A DNA stretch of 64,000 bases, taken from NCBI RefSeq assembly GCF_009720745.1, contig NZ_WNKX01000004.1:253421-317420 (forward strand), given 5' to 3'. The position numbers and the translations under genes were made by a program. The notes under the pieces are model-generated. The model was given only the letters and a program-made list of their open reading frames with translations, was not told where the DNA came from and ran no database searches. Each line of letters begins with the position of its first letter. The stretch's first letter is position 1. Positions 51,183 to 58,906 of this stretch are shown here, piece after piece. This DNA comes from Massilia eburnea (GTDB lineage Bacteria > Pseudomonadota > Gammaproteobacteria > Burkholderiales > Burkholderiaceae_D).

Positions 51183-52060
51183 TGGAAAAAGTCAGCGGAG
51201 TTCACTGCAAGACCGGCGAAAGCCCGACCTGGCATGCAGGAGAGGGCGCCTGGTATTGGGTCGATATACCGGCGCGGCGCGTCTGGCGCCTGGACTGCGC
51301 CAGCGGCGCAACCCGCTACTGGCAAGTGCCGGAGATGGCGGCCTGCATTTCGCCCGCCGCGCGCGGCGGTTTGATCGCCGGCATGGAAAGCGGCATCTTC
51401 CATCTCGCTTTACACGAAGACGGCAGCGTGTCGGCCGAAAGGCTGGCCGCACCGCCGGCCTCGGAACTGGGCGAAGGCATGCGCTTCAACGACGGCCGCT
51501 GCGACCGGCAGGGCCGCTTCTGGGCCGGCACCATGTTCATGGACATGGCGGCCGAACGCGCAGTGGGCAACTTGTACCGTTTCACCACCGGCGAAGGCCT
51601 GTCCAGGCCTTTTGTTACCGGCATGCTGACGCAGAACGGCACCGCCTTCTCGCCGCGCGGCGACGTGATGTACCTGTCCGACTCGCATCCGCAGCGGCGC
51701 ATGGTGTGGGCTTTCGATTACGACATCGCCAGCGGCAGCCCGCACAACAAGCGCGTCTTCCTCGACCTCGGCGCGCAGAAAGGCCGCCCCGACGGCGCCG
51801 CAGTCGATGCCGACGGCTGTTACTGGAGCTGCGCCAACGATGGCGGCCTGCTGCAGCGCTACACCCCGGCCGGGGTACTCGACCGCGAAATCGCGCTGCC
51901 TTTCGCCAAACCCTCCATGTGCAGCTTCGGCGGCCCTGATTTGTCCACCTTGCTGGTCACTTCCATCGACCCCGGCACGGCTGGCGCGCACGGCTGGCCC
52001 GGCGCCGTCCTCCTGCTTCGTCCAGGTGCACAGGGGCTCCCGGAAGCGCTTTTTGCCTGA
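51182..52060 (+). CDS. SMP-30/gluconolactonase family protein, probable aldarolactonase
   Basis: 292 aa from 51182. Six-bladed propeller lactonase: metal ligands are expected at Glu in GESPTWH (~14-20), Asn in EGMRFNDGRCDRQGRFWAGTM, Asn in TQNGTAFSP and Asp in YLSDSHPQR. It would hydrolyse the galactaro-lactone made by uronate dehydrogenase to galactarate, the GarD substrate. Its coupling to the transporter gene supports a pathway role. L-arabinono- or glucono-lactone are alternative substrates. Confidence 0.85.
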   Translation: MEKVSGVHCKTGESPTWHAGEGAWYWVDIPARRVWRLDCASGATRYWQVPEMAACISPAARGGLIAGMESGIFHLALHEDGSVSAERLAAPPASELGEGMRFNDGRCDRQGRFWAGTMFMDMAAERAVGNLYRFTTGEGLSRPFVTGMLTQNGTAFSPRGDVMYLSDSHPQRRMVWAFDYDIASGSPHNKRVFLDLGAQKGRPDGAAVDADGCYWSCANDGGLLQRYTPAGVLDREIALPFAKPSMCSFGGPDLSTLLVTSIDPGTAGAHGWPGAVLLLRPGAQGLPEALFA

Positions 52061-52088
52061 GCAGGCGGGGCAGAGTCAGCCAAAATGT

Positions 52089-52108
52089 CGGAAATCTTTA
52101 CATTTCCG
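52089..52108. promoter_or_regulatory. Dyad upstream of the PEP-CTERM gene (possible PrsR-type enhancer)
   Basis: CGGAAAT / ATTTCCG arms around CTTTAC, about 82 bases before the predicted sigma-54 start site. The position fits an enhancer for a sigma-54 activator; PrsK/PrsR with sigma-54 is the known type of control for PEP-CTERM genes. Confidence 0.45.
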
Positions 52109-52153
52109 TCACGTCGCAATCGCAAGCTGTTGATTCTTCGCAGGGAAAATTTC

Positions 52154-52169
52154 CGGCATGAAAATTGCT
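52154..52169 (+). promoter_or_regulatory. Sigma-54-like promoter of the PEP-CTERM gene
   Basis: CGGCATGAAAATTGCT has GG at 52155-52156 and GC at 52167-52168 with exactly ten bases between, and an intact TTGCT -12 element; two mismatches lie in the -24 element. Transcription would start near 52180. Confidence 0.55.
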
Positions 52170-52202
52170 TATTTGATATTTTTATCTTTTTTGAAAATAA
52201 GC

Positions 52203-52946
52203 ATGCGCTCAAGACTCTTCCTGCACGCGGTTTATGCGGCCCTGCTCGCCGTAGCCGCCTTCCCGGCACACGCCGGAATCCTGGCCACCATCAAAGTCAG
52301 CAGCGCATCGCATGTGAATCAATATGACGAGGATGACGGCCGCCCAGCGATTCCATTCGAAGGCACGCTGGCGTCCAGCCTCAAGCCACTCAATATGCAT
52401 CACCTGCCTAGCTGCCGGTCCAGTATCCGCATGGGGTTGAAGTATTCGCGATGTTTTTATGAAGGCGATTTCTCCGGCCTCGTGTCGCCATATGAGACTG
52501 AATTCAGATCGCGCTTGAAGACAGATGTGCCGATGGGAAGTGAGTTTTATACAGAGCTTAGCGTGGGCAACGATGGGAATTACTTCGGAACGTTCTCTTT
52601 TGTGCAAACCAAGGTTGAAACCAATATCGACCAAACTGGAACTTATCAATCGACGCTGAATACCAATTACCAGTTCTGGTATGAAGGGGCAGGAATCGCT
52701 CCAGCCACGGTGATCGACAACGAGTTCGTCAATCGAATCTGGAGCGCGGGGATGTTCACGAAGCAGGTGTTTTTCACGCAATGGGATGTTCTGGAGGTGT
52801 CTGACGTGAATAACCCGCGCTTGACCGGATTTGAGCAGTGGTATGGCGATTTTGAAGCTACGACGTCGACAGTTCCCGAGCCGTCGGCGCCGCTGCTGTT
52901 TGCCACTGGTTTTCTCGCCATGGCGTTGCGGCGCGTTCGACGCTGA
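52203..52946 (+). CDS. PEP-CTERM sorting-signal protein
   Basis: 247 aa from ATG 52203, which begins a complete signal peptide (MRSRLFLHAVYAALLAVAAF, cleavage after AHA). The frame is open from ATG 52158, but that codon lies inside the sigma-54 promoter. The C-terminus is a full PEP-CTERM tag: VPEPSAPLL, a hydrophobic span, then RRVRR. Such proteins are exported and processed by an exosortase, often together with exopolysaccharide and flocculation. The middle ~180 residues match nothing I recognise. The gene is less GC-rich than its neighbours. Exosortase genes must lie elsewhere. Confidence 0.85.
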   Translation: MRSRLFLHAVYAALLAVAAFPAHAGILATIKVSSASHVNQYDEDDGRPAIPFEGTLASSLKPLNMHHLPSCRSSIRMGLKYSRCFYEGDFSGLVSPYETEFRSRLKTDVPMGSEFYTELSVGNDGNYFGTFSFVQTKVETNIDQTGTYQSTLNTNYQFWYEGAGIAPATVIDNEFVNRIWSAGMFTKQVFFTQWDVLEVSDVNNPRLTGFEQWYGDFEATTSTVPEPSAPLLFATGFLAMALRRVRR

Positions 52947-53249
52947 TCAAGTCTTGGGGAGTTCGCGGACTTCGACAGTGCCGCCAGCTTCGTAGACCGG
53001 GTTCCCGTGCAGGAAGCGTTTGGCGGCTTCCAGGCTTTCGGCGCGCACGCGCAGGTAGCCGGTGACGTTGGCTGCGGCAGGCTTGTCGCTGCGGCCTTTG
53101 CCGGCAAGGATGCCTGCCCCGATCGCGCTGCCGCCATCGAACTGTCCCGAAGCGCGCAAGGCTGCAAGATATTGCCCCCAGCGCGCGCCGTCGTCGGCGA
53201 TCGCGCGCTCCACTGCATCGTCATGCATGAAAAGGATATAGTCGTTCAT
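52947..53249 (-). CDS. YCII-related domain protein
   Basis: 100 aa. A single ferredoxin-like YCII domain: MNDYILFMHDDAVERAI, GQFDGGSAIGAG, and VTGYLRVRAESLEAAKRFLHGNPVYEAGGTVEVREL, the usual closing of DGPF-type proteins. No activity is established for this family; some bind small molecules or act with ECF sigma factors. Its start overlaps the XRE regulator gene by four bases (ATGA), so the two are made together. Confidence 0.85.
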   Translation of the reverse strand: MNDYILFMHDDAVERAIADDGARWGQYLAALRASGQFDGGSAIGAGILAGKGRSDKPAAANVTGYLRVRAESLEAAKRFLHGNPVYEAGGTVEVRELPKT

Positions 53250-54058
53250 CGCGTATCCGAAAGTGAGCGGCAGAACGCCGCGCTGGCCTCATCGGCCGGG
53301 AAGCACGATTCGATGTGCAGTTCTTCCAGCGTCACATCGCGTGGCGTGCCGAAGGTGGTGATGGTGGAGAAGAAGGCCACCCGCTGGCCATCGCGCTCAA
53401 ACACCGATTCCATCAGCAAGGCCGGCGCTGCGCGCAGGTCGCGCTGGCGCCATTGCTGTGGCACGCCCCGATAGGCCAGCACTTCCTCCAGTAACGCGCG
53501 CGCCTTGCTGTCGCTGGGTGTACTGGCGACCAGCTTGTGCAGGTGGGCCAGCAAATGGCCTGCGATCTCTTCCCAGTTCACCAGCACGCTGCGTAAATCC
53601 TGCGGGTCGAAGACATGGTGCAGCATATTGCGGTGCGGGCTGTCGCGCCCTCCCAGCAGCCAGCGATTCATGCGCACGGCGGCGTCATTGGCCATCACGA
53701 TATCCCAGTGCCGGTTCAGCAGGAAGGACGGGTACGGTTCCTGCTGCTTCAGCATCGCCTCGATGGCGCGCCGCATCGGCGCCAGTTCGGGATTGGCCAG
53801 CGCCGATTCCGTGTAGCGCGGGGCATAGCCGGCCGCCACCAGCAGCGCGTTGCGCTCGCGCAGGCTCATTTCCAGCGTGTCGGCGATGCGGGCCAGGATG
53901 TCGCGGCTGGGCTGCGCCTTGCCGGTCTCGATGCAACTCAGGTGGCGGGTGGAGAGGCCGGCGTCCAGCGCCAGGTCCATCTGGCTCAGGCGGCGGGCGG
54001 CGCGCCACTCGCGCAGCAGCGCGCCGACGTGGGCAATGGGGGCAAGATTGTCGTTCAT
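53246..54058 (-). CDS. XRE-family regulator with MmyB-like ligand-binding domain
   Basis: 270 aa. The HTH is at ~12-70 (LLREWRAARRLSQMDLALDAGLSTRHLSCIETGKAQPSRD region). The rest is a PAS-like MmyB domain (ESALANPELAPMRRAIEAML, YPSFLLNRHWDIVMANDAA, GGRDSPHRNMLHHVFDP). In this family the domain binds a fatty acid or similar ligand. It is divergent from the alpha/beta hydrolase gene, with a 17-base perfect dyad in the space between, so it probably regulates the hydrolase and itself. Confidence 0.85.
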   Translation of the reverse strand: MNDNLAPIAHVGALLREWRAARRLSQMDLALDAGLSTRHLSCIETGKAQPSRDILARIADTLEMSLRERNALLVAAGYAPRYTESALANPELAPMRRAIEAMLKQQEPYPSFLLNRHWDIVMANDAAVRMNRWLLGGRDSPHRNMLHHVFDPQDLRSVLVNWEEIAGHLLAHLHKLVASTPSDSKARALLEEVLAYRGVPQQWRQRDLRAAPALLMESVFERDGQRVAFFSTITTFGTPRDVTLEELHIESCFPADEASAAFCRSLSDTR

Positions 54059-54093
54059 GTGGCGATATTAGCAAGGATTTGCGCCGCACTTCC

Positions 54094-54110
54094 ATGACCT
54101 CCGAGGTCAT
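54094..54110. promoter_or_regulatory. Dyad operator between XRE regulator and hydrolase
   Basis: ATGACCTCCGAGGTCAT, a perfect dyad (eight-base arms, one central base). It lies 36 bases from the regulator start and 64 from the hydrolase start. Confidence 0.7.
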
Positions 54111-54174
54111 TGATTCCGGGTCCCGGTGCACCGATCATGCAAACCATCGAAAACCTCTCATCAAGGAGATGCGC

Positions 54175-55197
54175 ATGAATCGCCGGAACTTATTGAAATT
54201 GGGTTTTGCTTCTGCGTTGGCTGCGGCCGGGGCAAGCGCTGCGCGCGTGGCCGGTGCAGCGCGGCTTGCGGCCAGTGCCGTACAAGGCAATGAGTTGCAG
54301 CGCCAGGATGCGGCGTTGCGCGCCGAAGCGGCCCGCGATGCGCGCGACTGGCGCGCCGTCCGCCGCTTCGTAGCGACCAGCATGGGACGCGTGGCGGTAG
54401 TGCAGCGCGGCGCCGGCCCGCAAGCCGCGCTGTTCCTGCATGGGCTGCCGCTGAACAGCTTCCAGTGGCGCGGCGCCGTAGCGCGCCTGGCGCCGCATCG
54501 CCGCTGCATCGCGCCCGACTTCCTTGGCCTGGGCTACAGCGAGCCGGCGCCCGGCGCCAGCCTCGATCCGGAAGGCCAGGTCGCCATGCTGGCCGAACTG
54601 CTCGACAAGCTGGGCGTGGACAAGGTCGACGTAGTGGCCAGCGACAGCGGCGGCGCCGTGGCGCAACTGCTGCTGGTGCTGCACCCGGAGCGCGTGCGCA
54701 GCCTGCTGTTGGCCAATTGCGACACGGAAGTCGACAGCCCGCCGCCTGCCATGCTGCCGGTGATCGCGCTGGCCAAGAAAGGCAGTTTCGCCGAGGAATG
54801 GCTGGCGCCATGGCTGGCCGATAAGGACAAGGCGCGTGCCGCCGACGCCTTGGGCGGGGCCTGCTACGCCCGTCCGTCCGCACTGGCGGATGAAGTGTTC
54901 GAGACCTATCTGCGGCCCCTGGTCGACCATCCGCAGCGCCTGCACGCCTATATCACCGCCCTGGAGCGAAACGCCCTGTACGGCATCAAGCCCGCGCTGC
55001 AAGCCAGCACGGCGCCGGTGCGCGTCTTGTGGGGCATGGCCGACACCATCTTCCTGCCGCGCGGCGCCGACTACCTGGAGCAGGCCTTCGGCAACAGCAA
55101 GGGCGTGCGCCGCATCGAGGGCAGCAAATTGTTCTGGCCGGAGGAGCGCCCGGACCTGGTGGCGCAGGAGGCGCTGGCCTTATGGCGTAGCGCTTAG
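54175..55197 (+). CDS. Exported alpha/beta hydrolase, dehalogenase/epoxide-hydrolase-like
   Basis: 340 aa from ATG 54175, six bases after AAGGAG; the ATG at 54169 abuts that site. The N-terminus MNRRNLLKLGFASALAAAG is a Tat-type signal. HGLPL (89-93) is the oxyanion region; the nucleophile elbow reads ASDSGG (155-160), with Asp157 in the place used by haloalkane dehalogenases (HDWGG), though Ser156 or Ser158 could serve in an esterase. The final part has VLWGMADTIFLPRG. The usual catalytic His region is altered (GSKLFWPEERPDLV), so activity is uncertain. Likely under the divergent XRE regulator. Confidence 0.72.
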   Translation: MNRRNLLKLGFASALAAAGASAARVAGAARLAASAVQGNELQRQDAALRAEAARDARDWRAVRRFVATSMGRVAVVQRGAGPQAALFLHGLPLNSFQWRGAVARLAPHRRCIAPDFLGLGYSEPAPGASLDPEGQVAMLAELLDKLGVDKVDVVASDSGGAVAQLLLVLHPERVRSLLLANCDTEVDSPPPAMLPVIALAKKGSFAEEWLAPWLADKDKARAADALGGACYARPSALADEVFETYLRPLVDHPQRLHAYITALERNALYGIKPALQASTAPVRVLWGMADTIFLPRGADYLEQAFGNSKGVRRIEGSKLFWPEERPDLVAQEALALWRSA

Positions 55198-55283
55198 CAG
55201 GCTGGCATTGTTGGAAAACACGCATCTGGCGACTGCGCGGACTAAGGTAAAATCGCAGGTTTGGATCTTTCCGAGGTTTCGCA

Positions 55284-56183
55284 ATGAAATGGGCTGTTGT
55301 CGTTTTCTACATCCTGTCCGTCGTGCATATCCACTGGCGCGGCAAGGTGCGCCTGCCGATCGGGCGCCAGCTGTTCGACCACTCGTCGTTCATGGCGCCG
55401 ATCAATATCTTCATGCACTGGTTCTCGCGCGTGCCGTCCACGCCCTACCTGCCGGTTGACACCTTCAAGGAACTCAAGCCGCTGGAGGAAAACTGGGAAG
55501 TGATCCGGGCCGAAGCGGAAAACCTGCTGCGCCTGCAGAAGATCAAGGCCTCGGAAAAGAACGACGACGCCGGTTTCAATTCCTTCTTCAAGAACGGCTG
55601 GAAGCGCTTCTACCTGAAATGGTACAACGCCAGCCACCCATCGGCGCAGGAACTGTGCCCGCAGACCTATGCGCTGCTGGCGGCGATCCCGTCGGTGAAG
55701 GCCGCCATGTTCGCCGAGCTGCCGCCGGGCGGCAAGCTCAATCCGCACCGCGACCCCTTCGCCGGTTCGCTGCGCTACCACCTGGGCCTGGCTACGCCGA
55801 ACGACGACCGCTGCTTCATCGACGTCGACGGCGAACGCCATAGCTGGCGCGACGGCCAGGGCGTGATCTTCGACGAAACCTATATCCACTGGGCCATCAA
55901 CGGTTCCGAGAGCGACCGCATCATCCTGTTCTGCGACGTGGAACGCCCGATGCGCTACCGCTGGGCGCAGGCGGTCAACCGCTTCCTCGGCCGCACCATG
56001 ATGACCGCCGCCGCCTCGCCCAATGAGCAGGGCGACCAGGTCGGCATGGTGTCGAAGCTGTTCCGTGTTTCCTTCTACGCCGGCAAATACCGCCGCGCCT
56101 TCAAGGCCTGGAACAAGACCCTCTACAAAATCACCAAATTTGGCCTTATCATCGGCCTCGCAGCAGCAATCTATTACATCTGA
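55284..56183 (+). CDS. lpxO: LpxO-like lipid A dioxygenase (aspartyl/asparaginyl beta-hydroxylase family)
   Basis: 299 aa. The first span (MKWAVVVFYILSVVHIHWRG) and a hydrophobic C-terminus (FGLIIGLAAAIYYI) anchor it in the inner membrane. The catalytic domain has the Fe(II) ligands HRD (His155, Asp157 in NPHRDPFAGSLRYHLGL) and His202 in YIHWA, with an Arg at ~212 for 2-oxoglutarate. LpxO adds a 2-hydroxyl to a lipid A acyl chain. A TAAAAT hexamer at 55248-55253 may be its -10. It is followed by the esterase gene after 34 bases. Confidence 0.85.
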   Translation: MKWAVVVFYILSVVHIHWRGKVRLPIGRQLFDHSSFMAPINIFMHWFSRVPSTPYLPVDTFKELKPLEENWEVIRAEAENLLRLQKIKASEKNDDAGFNSFFKNGWKRFYLKWYNASHPSAQELCPQTYALLAAIPSVKAAMFAELPPGGKLNPHRDPFAGSLRYHLGLATPNDDRCFIDVDGERHSWRDGQGVIFDETYIHWAINGSESDRIILFCDVERPMRYRWAQAVNRFLGRTMMTAAASPNEQGDQVGMVSKLFRVSFYAGKYRRAFKAWNKTLYKITKFGLIIGLAAAIYYI

Positions 56184-56217
56184 GGCGGCCCGCGCTGCCT
56201 CGCATAAAGGAGGCAGC

Positions 56218-57102
56218 ATGCGGCACCCATTTCTGGGCGGCGTCCTGGCCATCGTGCTTGGCGCCGCTACCATCATCCCCGCCACTTGCGGGCCCCTGCG
56301 CGACAAGCTGCTGGAGCGGCGCGCGGCGCGCAGCGCGGGCGAAGCCACCGTTTCCGGCAAGGTCCTGCGCGATATTTCCTACGGCAGCGACCCGCGCCAG
56401 CGCATGGACGTCTACCTGCCGGCCCAGGCGGCGGCCAGCGCGCCCGTCATCTTCATGGTGCACGGCGGCGGCTGGCGCACCGGCGGCAAGGGCGAAACGG
56501 CCGTGGTGGAAAACAAGGCGCCGTATTTCACGGGGCGCGGAGTCATCTTCGTCACCATCAATTACCGCATGCTGCCCGACGCCGATCCTTACGTGCAGGC
56601 GCAGGACGTCGCGCTGGCGCTGGCCGCCGCTCAGGCGAAAGCCGCCAGCTGGGGCGGCGATCCGCAACGATTCATTTTGATGGGACATTCGGCCGGCGCC
56701 CACCTGGTGGCGCTGATTTCGGCGCAGCCGTCGCTGGCGGCGGGCAGCCGCTGGCTCGGCACCGTGGCGCTCGATAGCGGCGCGCTGGACGTGCCGGAGA
56801 TCATGGAACACCGCCACATGCGGCTGTATGACGAAGCCTTCGGCAGCGACCCCGCCTTCTGGCGCAAGGTCTCGCCGATGCATGCCTTGCAGCCCGGCGC
56901 GCAGCCGATGCTGCTGGTATGTTCCAGCCAGCGAGAAACGTCCTGCAGCCAGGCCAACGCCTTCGCGCAGCGCATGAAGGCCGGCGGCGCCCGCGCCGAA
57001 GTGCTGGAGGAGGCCAAGAGCCACCGCGAAATCAACCTGCAGCTGGGTGCAGACAGCGCTTATACCGGGGCGGTGCAGGCCTTTATCGACAGCTTGAAGT
57101 AG
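56218..57102 (+). CDS. Exported alpha/beta hydrolase (carboxylesterase/BD-FAE-like)
   Basis: 294 aa from 56218 with AAAGGAGG upstream. A signal-like N-terminus (MRHPFLGGVLAIVLGAATII) includes a Cys in PATC that could be lipidated, though the lipobox is poor. HGGGW (82-86) is the oxyanion hole; Ser158 in GHSAG is the nucleophile; Asp in LLVCSSQRETSC region and His in KSHREIN complete the triad in order. Family members remove acyl groups from small esters. It is the second gene after lpxO, which may hint at envelope lipid handling, but this is weak. Confidence 0.78.
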   Translation: MRHPFLGGVLAIVLGAATIIPATCGPLRDKLLERRAARSAGEATVSGKVLRDISYGSDPRQRMDVYLPAQAAASAPVIFMVHGGGWRTGGKGETAVVENKAPYFTGRGVIFVTINYRMLPDADPYVQAQDVALALAAAQAKAASWGGDPQRFILMGHSAGAHLVALISAQPSLAAGSRWLGTVALDSGALDVPEIMEHRHMRLYDEAFGSDPAFWRKVSPMHALQPGAQPMLLVCSSQRETSCSQANAFAQRMKAGGARAEVLEEAKSHREINLQLGADSAYTGAVQAFIDSLK

Positions 57103-57106
57103 TGCC

Positions 57107-57433
57107 TCAGGGCGCCTTCATGTTCGCTTCTTCGGGCGTCAGGATCCAGACCCGGTCGATATTGCCGTTCATGTCTTCCGTGTAGATGACGGGAATGTCC
57201 TTCTCGCTGAGGGAGCCCGGCACCACGCTCAGGTTGTCTTCGCTGACGATGCGCGCGGCCGGCGACAGCTGGCGCAGCTTGCCGTCGATGATGATGTCCG
57301 GCGCGTAGCCGAGCGTCATCCTGCCGCGCTTGGCGTTCGGCGGGAATGGACGGGGCTCGCGGCCGGCCTCCTGGGCCAGGGCGGGGAAGGCGATGGTGGC
57401 CGCAAGGGCCAGCAGGAAGTGTCGTTTGTTCAT
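57107..57433 (-). CDS. Small secreted protein, unknown function
   Basis: 108 aa. The signal peptide MNKRHFLLALAATIAFPALA is followed by a basic/proline segment (REPRPFPPNAKRGRMTLGYA) and a compact strand-rich part (PDIIIDGKLRQLSPAARIVS, IPVIYTEDMNGNIDRVWILT). The family is common in Burkholderiales without assigned function. It begins five bases upstream-side of the NRAMP-related gene end, on the same strand, and is probably co-transcribed with it. Confidence 0.7.
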   Translation of the reverse strand: MNKRHFLLALAATIAFPALAQEAGREPRPFPPNAKRGRMTLGYAPDIIIDGKLRQLSPAARIVSEDNLSVVPGSLSEKDIPVIYTEDMNGNIDRVWILTPEEANMKAP

Positions 57434-57438
57434 GCGCG

Positions 57439-58701
57439 CTAGCTTACCATGCTGGCGAACATCGCCAGTACGCAAATCGCCATCACCACCGTGCAGGACC
57501 AGCCCAGGAAACGCAGGCGGCGCGACAGCGTCACCTTGCCCATGACGCCGGGGCGGGTGGACAGCAGCATGGTCACCACCATGACCGGCACCGCCACCAC
57601 GCCGTTGATCACGGCGCTCCAGTACAGCGCCCGCATCGGGTCCATCGGCAGGAAGCCGATGCCGACGCCGGCCAGGGTGGCGGCGGTGATGATGGCGTAG
57701 AACTTGCGCGCCGCCTGCGGTTCCAGTTCCAGGCTGCTGCGCCAGTTGAAGGCGCCCGCCATTGCATACGCCGCCGACCCGGCCAGCACCGGTATGGCCA
57801 GCAGGCCGGTGCCGATGATGCCCAGCCCGAACAGCGCAAAGGCCAGCTCGCCCGCGATCGGCCGCAGCGTCTCCGCCGCGCGCGCCGATGAATCGACCTG
57901 CAGGATGCCGTGCGCGTGCAGGGTAACGGCGGTGGTCAGCATGATCGACCAGGCCACGAGATTGGAAAATCCCATGCCGATCGCGGTATCGAGTTTGATG
58001 CGGCGCAGCTGCGGCTGCACCTGGCGCGGCGCGTGCTTCAGCGGTTCCGCTTCCGGGTCGGCCTGCAGCTCCTCGACTTCCTGCGCGGCCTGCCAGAAGA
58101 ACAGGTAAGGACTGATGGTGGTGCCGAATACCGCCACCATGGTGGTCAGGTAATCCTTGTTCCAGGTGATATGCGGCATGAACGTGTATTTCACCACCTC
58201 GCGCCACGGCACGTCGATCATCAGGACGGTGGCGGCGTAGGCCAGCAGCGCCAGCGTCAGCCACTTCAGCAGGCGCGCATAGCGCTGGTAAGGAATGAAG
58301 ACCTGCAGCGCGGCCGACAGCAGTCCGAAGCCCAGCGCATGCCAATGCGGCGGACCACCCGCCACCAGGTGCAGGGCGTCGCCCATGGCAGCCAGGTCGG
58401 CCGCGATATTGATGGTGTTGGCGAACAGCAGCAGGCTGACCATGGCATACAGCAGCCAGGCCGGGAAACAGCGCCGGATATTCGACGCCAGCCCGCGCCC
58501 GCTGGTGCGGCCGATGCGGGCGCTGGTCTCCTGGATGCCGACCATGAGCGGGTAAGTGAACAGGCCGAGCCAGAGCATGCCGAAGCCGAACTGGGCCCCG
58601 GCCTGGGAGTAGGTGGCGATGCCGCTGGGATCATCGTCGGCGGCGCCGGAGATAAGGCCGGGCCCGAGCTTGTCCAGCCATGATTGGCTCTGCTGTTCCA
58701 T
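57439..58701 (-). CDS. NRAMP-family divalent metal transporter, atypical metal site
   Basis: 420 aa with about 11 membrane segments. The first span motif reads DPSG (24-27) where NRAMP proteins have DPGN, and the sixth-span region reads GTTISPYLFFWQA, without the Met-Pro-His that selects Mn/Fe. These changes resemble NRAMP-related Mg or other metal transporters rather than classical MntH. The loop between spans (ELQADPEAEPLKHAPRQVQ) is long and charged. Substrate: a divalent metal, identity open. A small secreted protein gene follows it. Confidence 0.8.
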   Translation of the reverse strand: MEQQSQSWLDKLGPGLISGAADDDPSGIATYSQAGAQFGFGMLWLGLFTYPLMVGIQETSARIGRTSGRGLASNIRRCFPAWLLYAMVSLLLFANTINIAADLAAMGDALHLVAGGPPHWHALGFGLLSAALQVFIPYQRYARLLKWLTLALLAYAATVLMIDVPWREVVKYTFMPHITWNKDYLTTMVAVFGTTISPYLFFWQAAQEVEELQADPEAEPLKHAPRQVQPQLRRIKLDTAIGMGFSNLVAWSIMLTTAVTLHAHGILQVDSSARAAETLRPIAGELAFALFGLGIIGTGLLAIPVLAGSAAYAMAGAFNWRSSLELEPQAARKFYAIITAATLAGVGIGFLPMDPMRALYWSAVINGVVAVPVMVVTMLLSTRPGVMGKVTLSRRLRFLGWSCTVVMAICVLAMFASMVS

Positions 58702-58711
58702 GCCACCGATG

Positions 58712-58906
58712 CTAGCGGCGGCGGACTTTCTTATCTGTACGTTCGCTCACATGGCGCTTTTCCCAGGCGGCGAGGGCAGTGCGGTAGCGCTCGAGGTCTT
58801 CGTAGTAGAGGTCGAGCACGCACCAGGTGCAGCCGCTGTGGCAACAGTCGTCCGGACCGGGTTCGGCCGGCGGCTGGGGCTTGGGGTCGTCTTGCGCTTG
58901 CATCAT
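58712..58906 (-). CDS. Small Cys-rich oxidoreductase-like domain protein
   Basis: 64 aa. The start ATG at 58906 overlaps the cyclase stop (ATGA); a second ATG follows directly. A Pro-rich lead (PKPQPPAEPGPDD) precedes the family core CCHSGCTWCVLDLYYEDLER, with four closely spaced Cys as in the PF09791-type Oxidored-like domain, then a basic tail. The core may bind metal or haem. Function unknown; coupling to a diguanylate cyclase gene is notable. Confidence 0.75.
   Translation of the reverse strand: MMQAQDDPKPQPPAEPGPDDCCHSGCTWCVLDLYYEDLERYRTALAAWEKRHVSERTDKKVRRR

Noticed and set aside
52158-52202. ATG 52158 as the start of the PEP-CTERM gene.
   Set aside because: It lies between the -24 and -12 elements of the sigma-54-like promoter, and the residues encoded before 52203 are not needed for the signal peptide.
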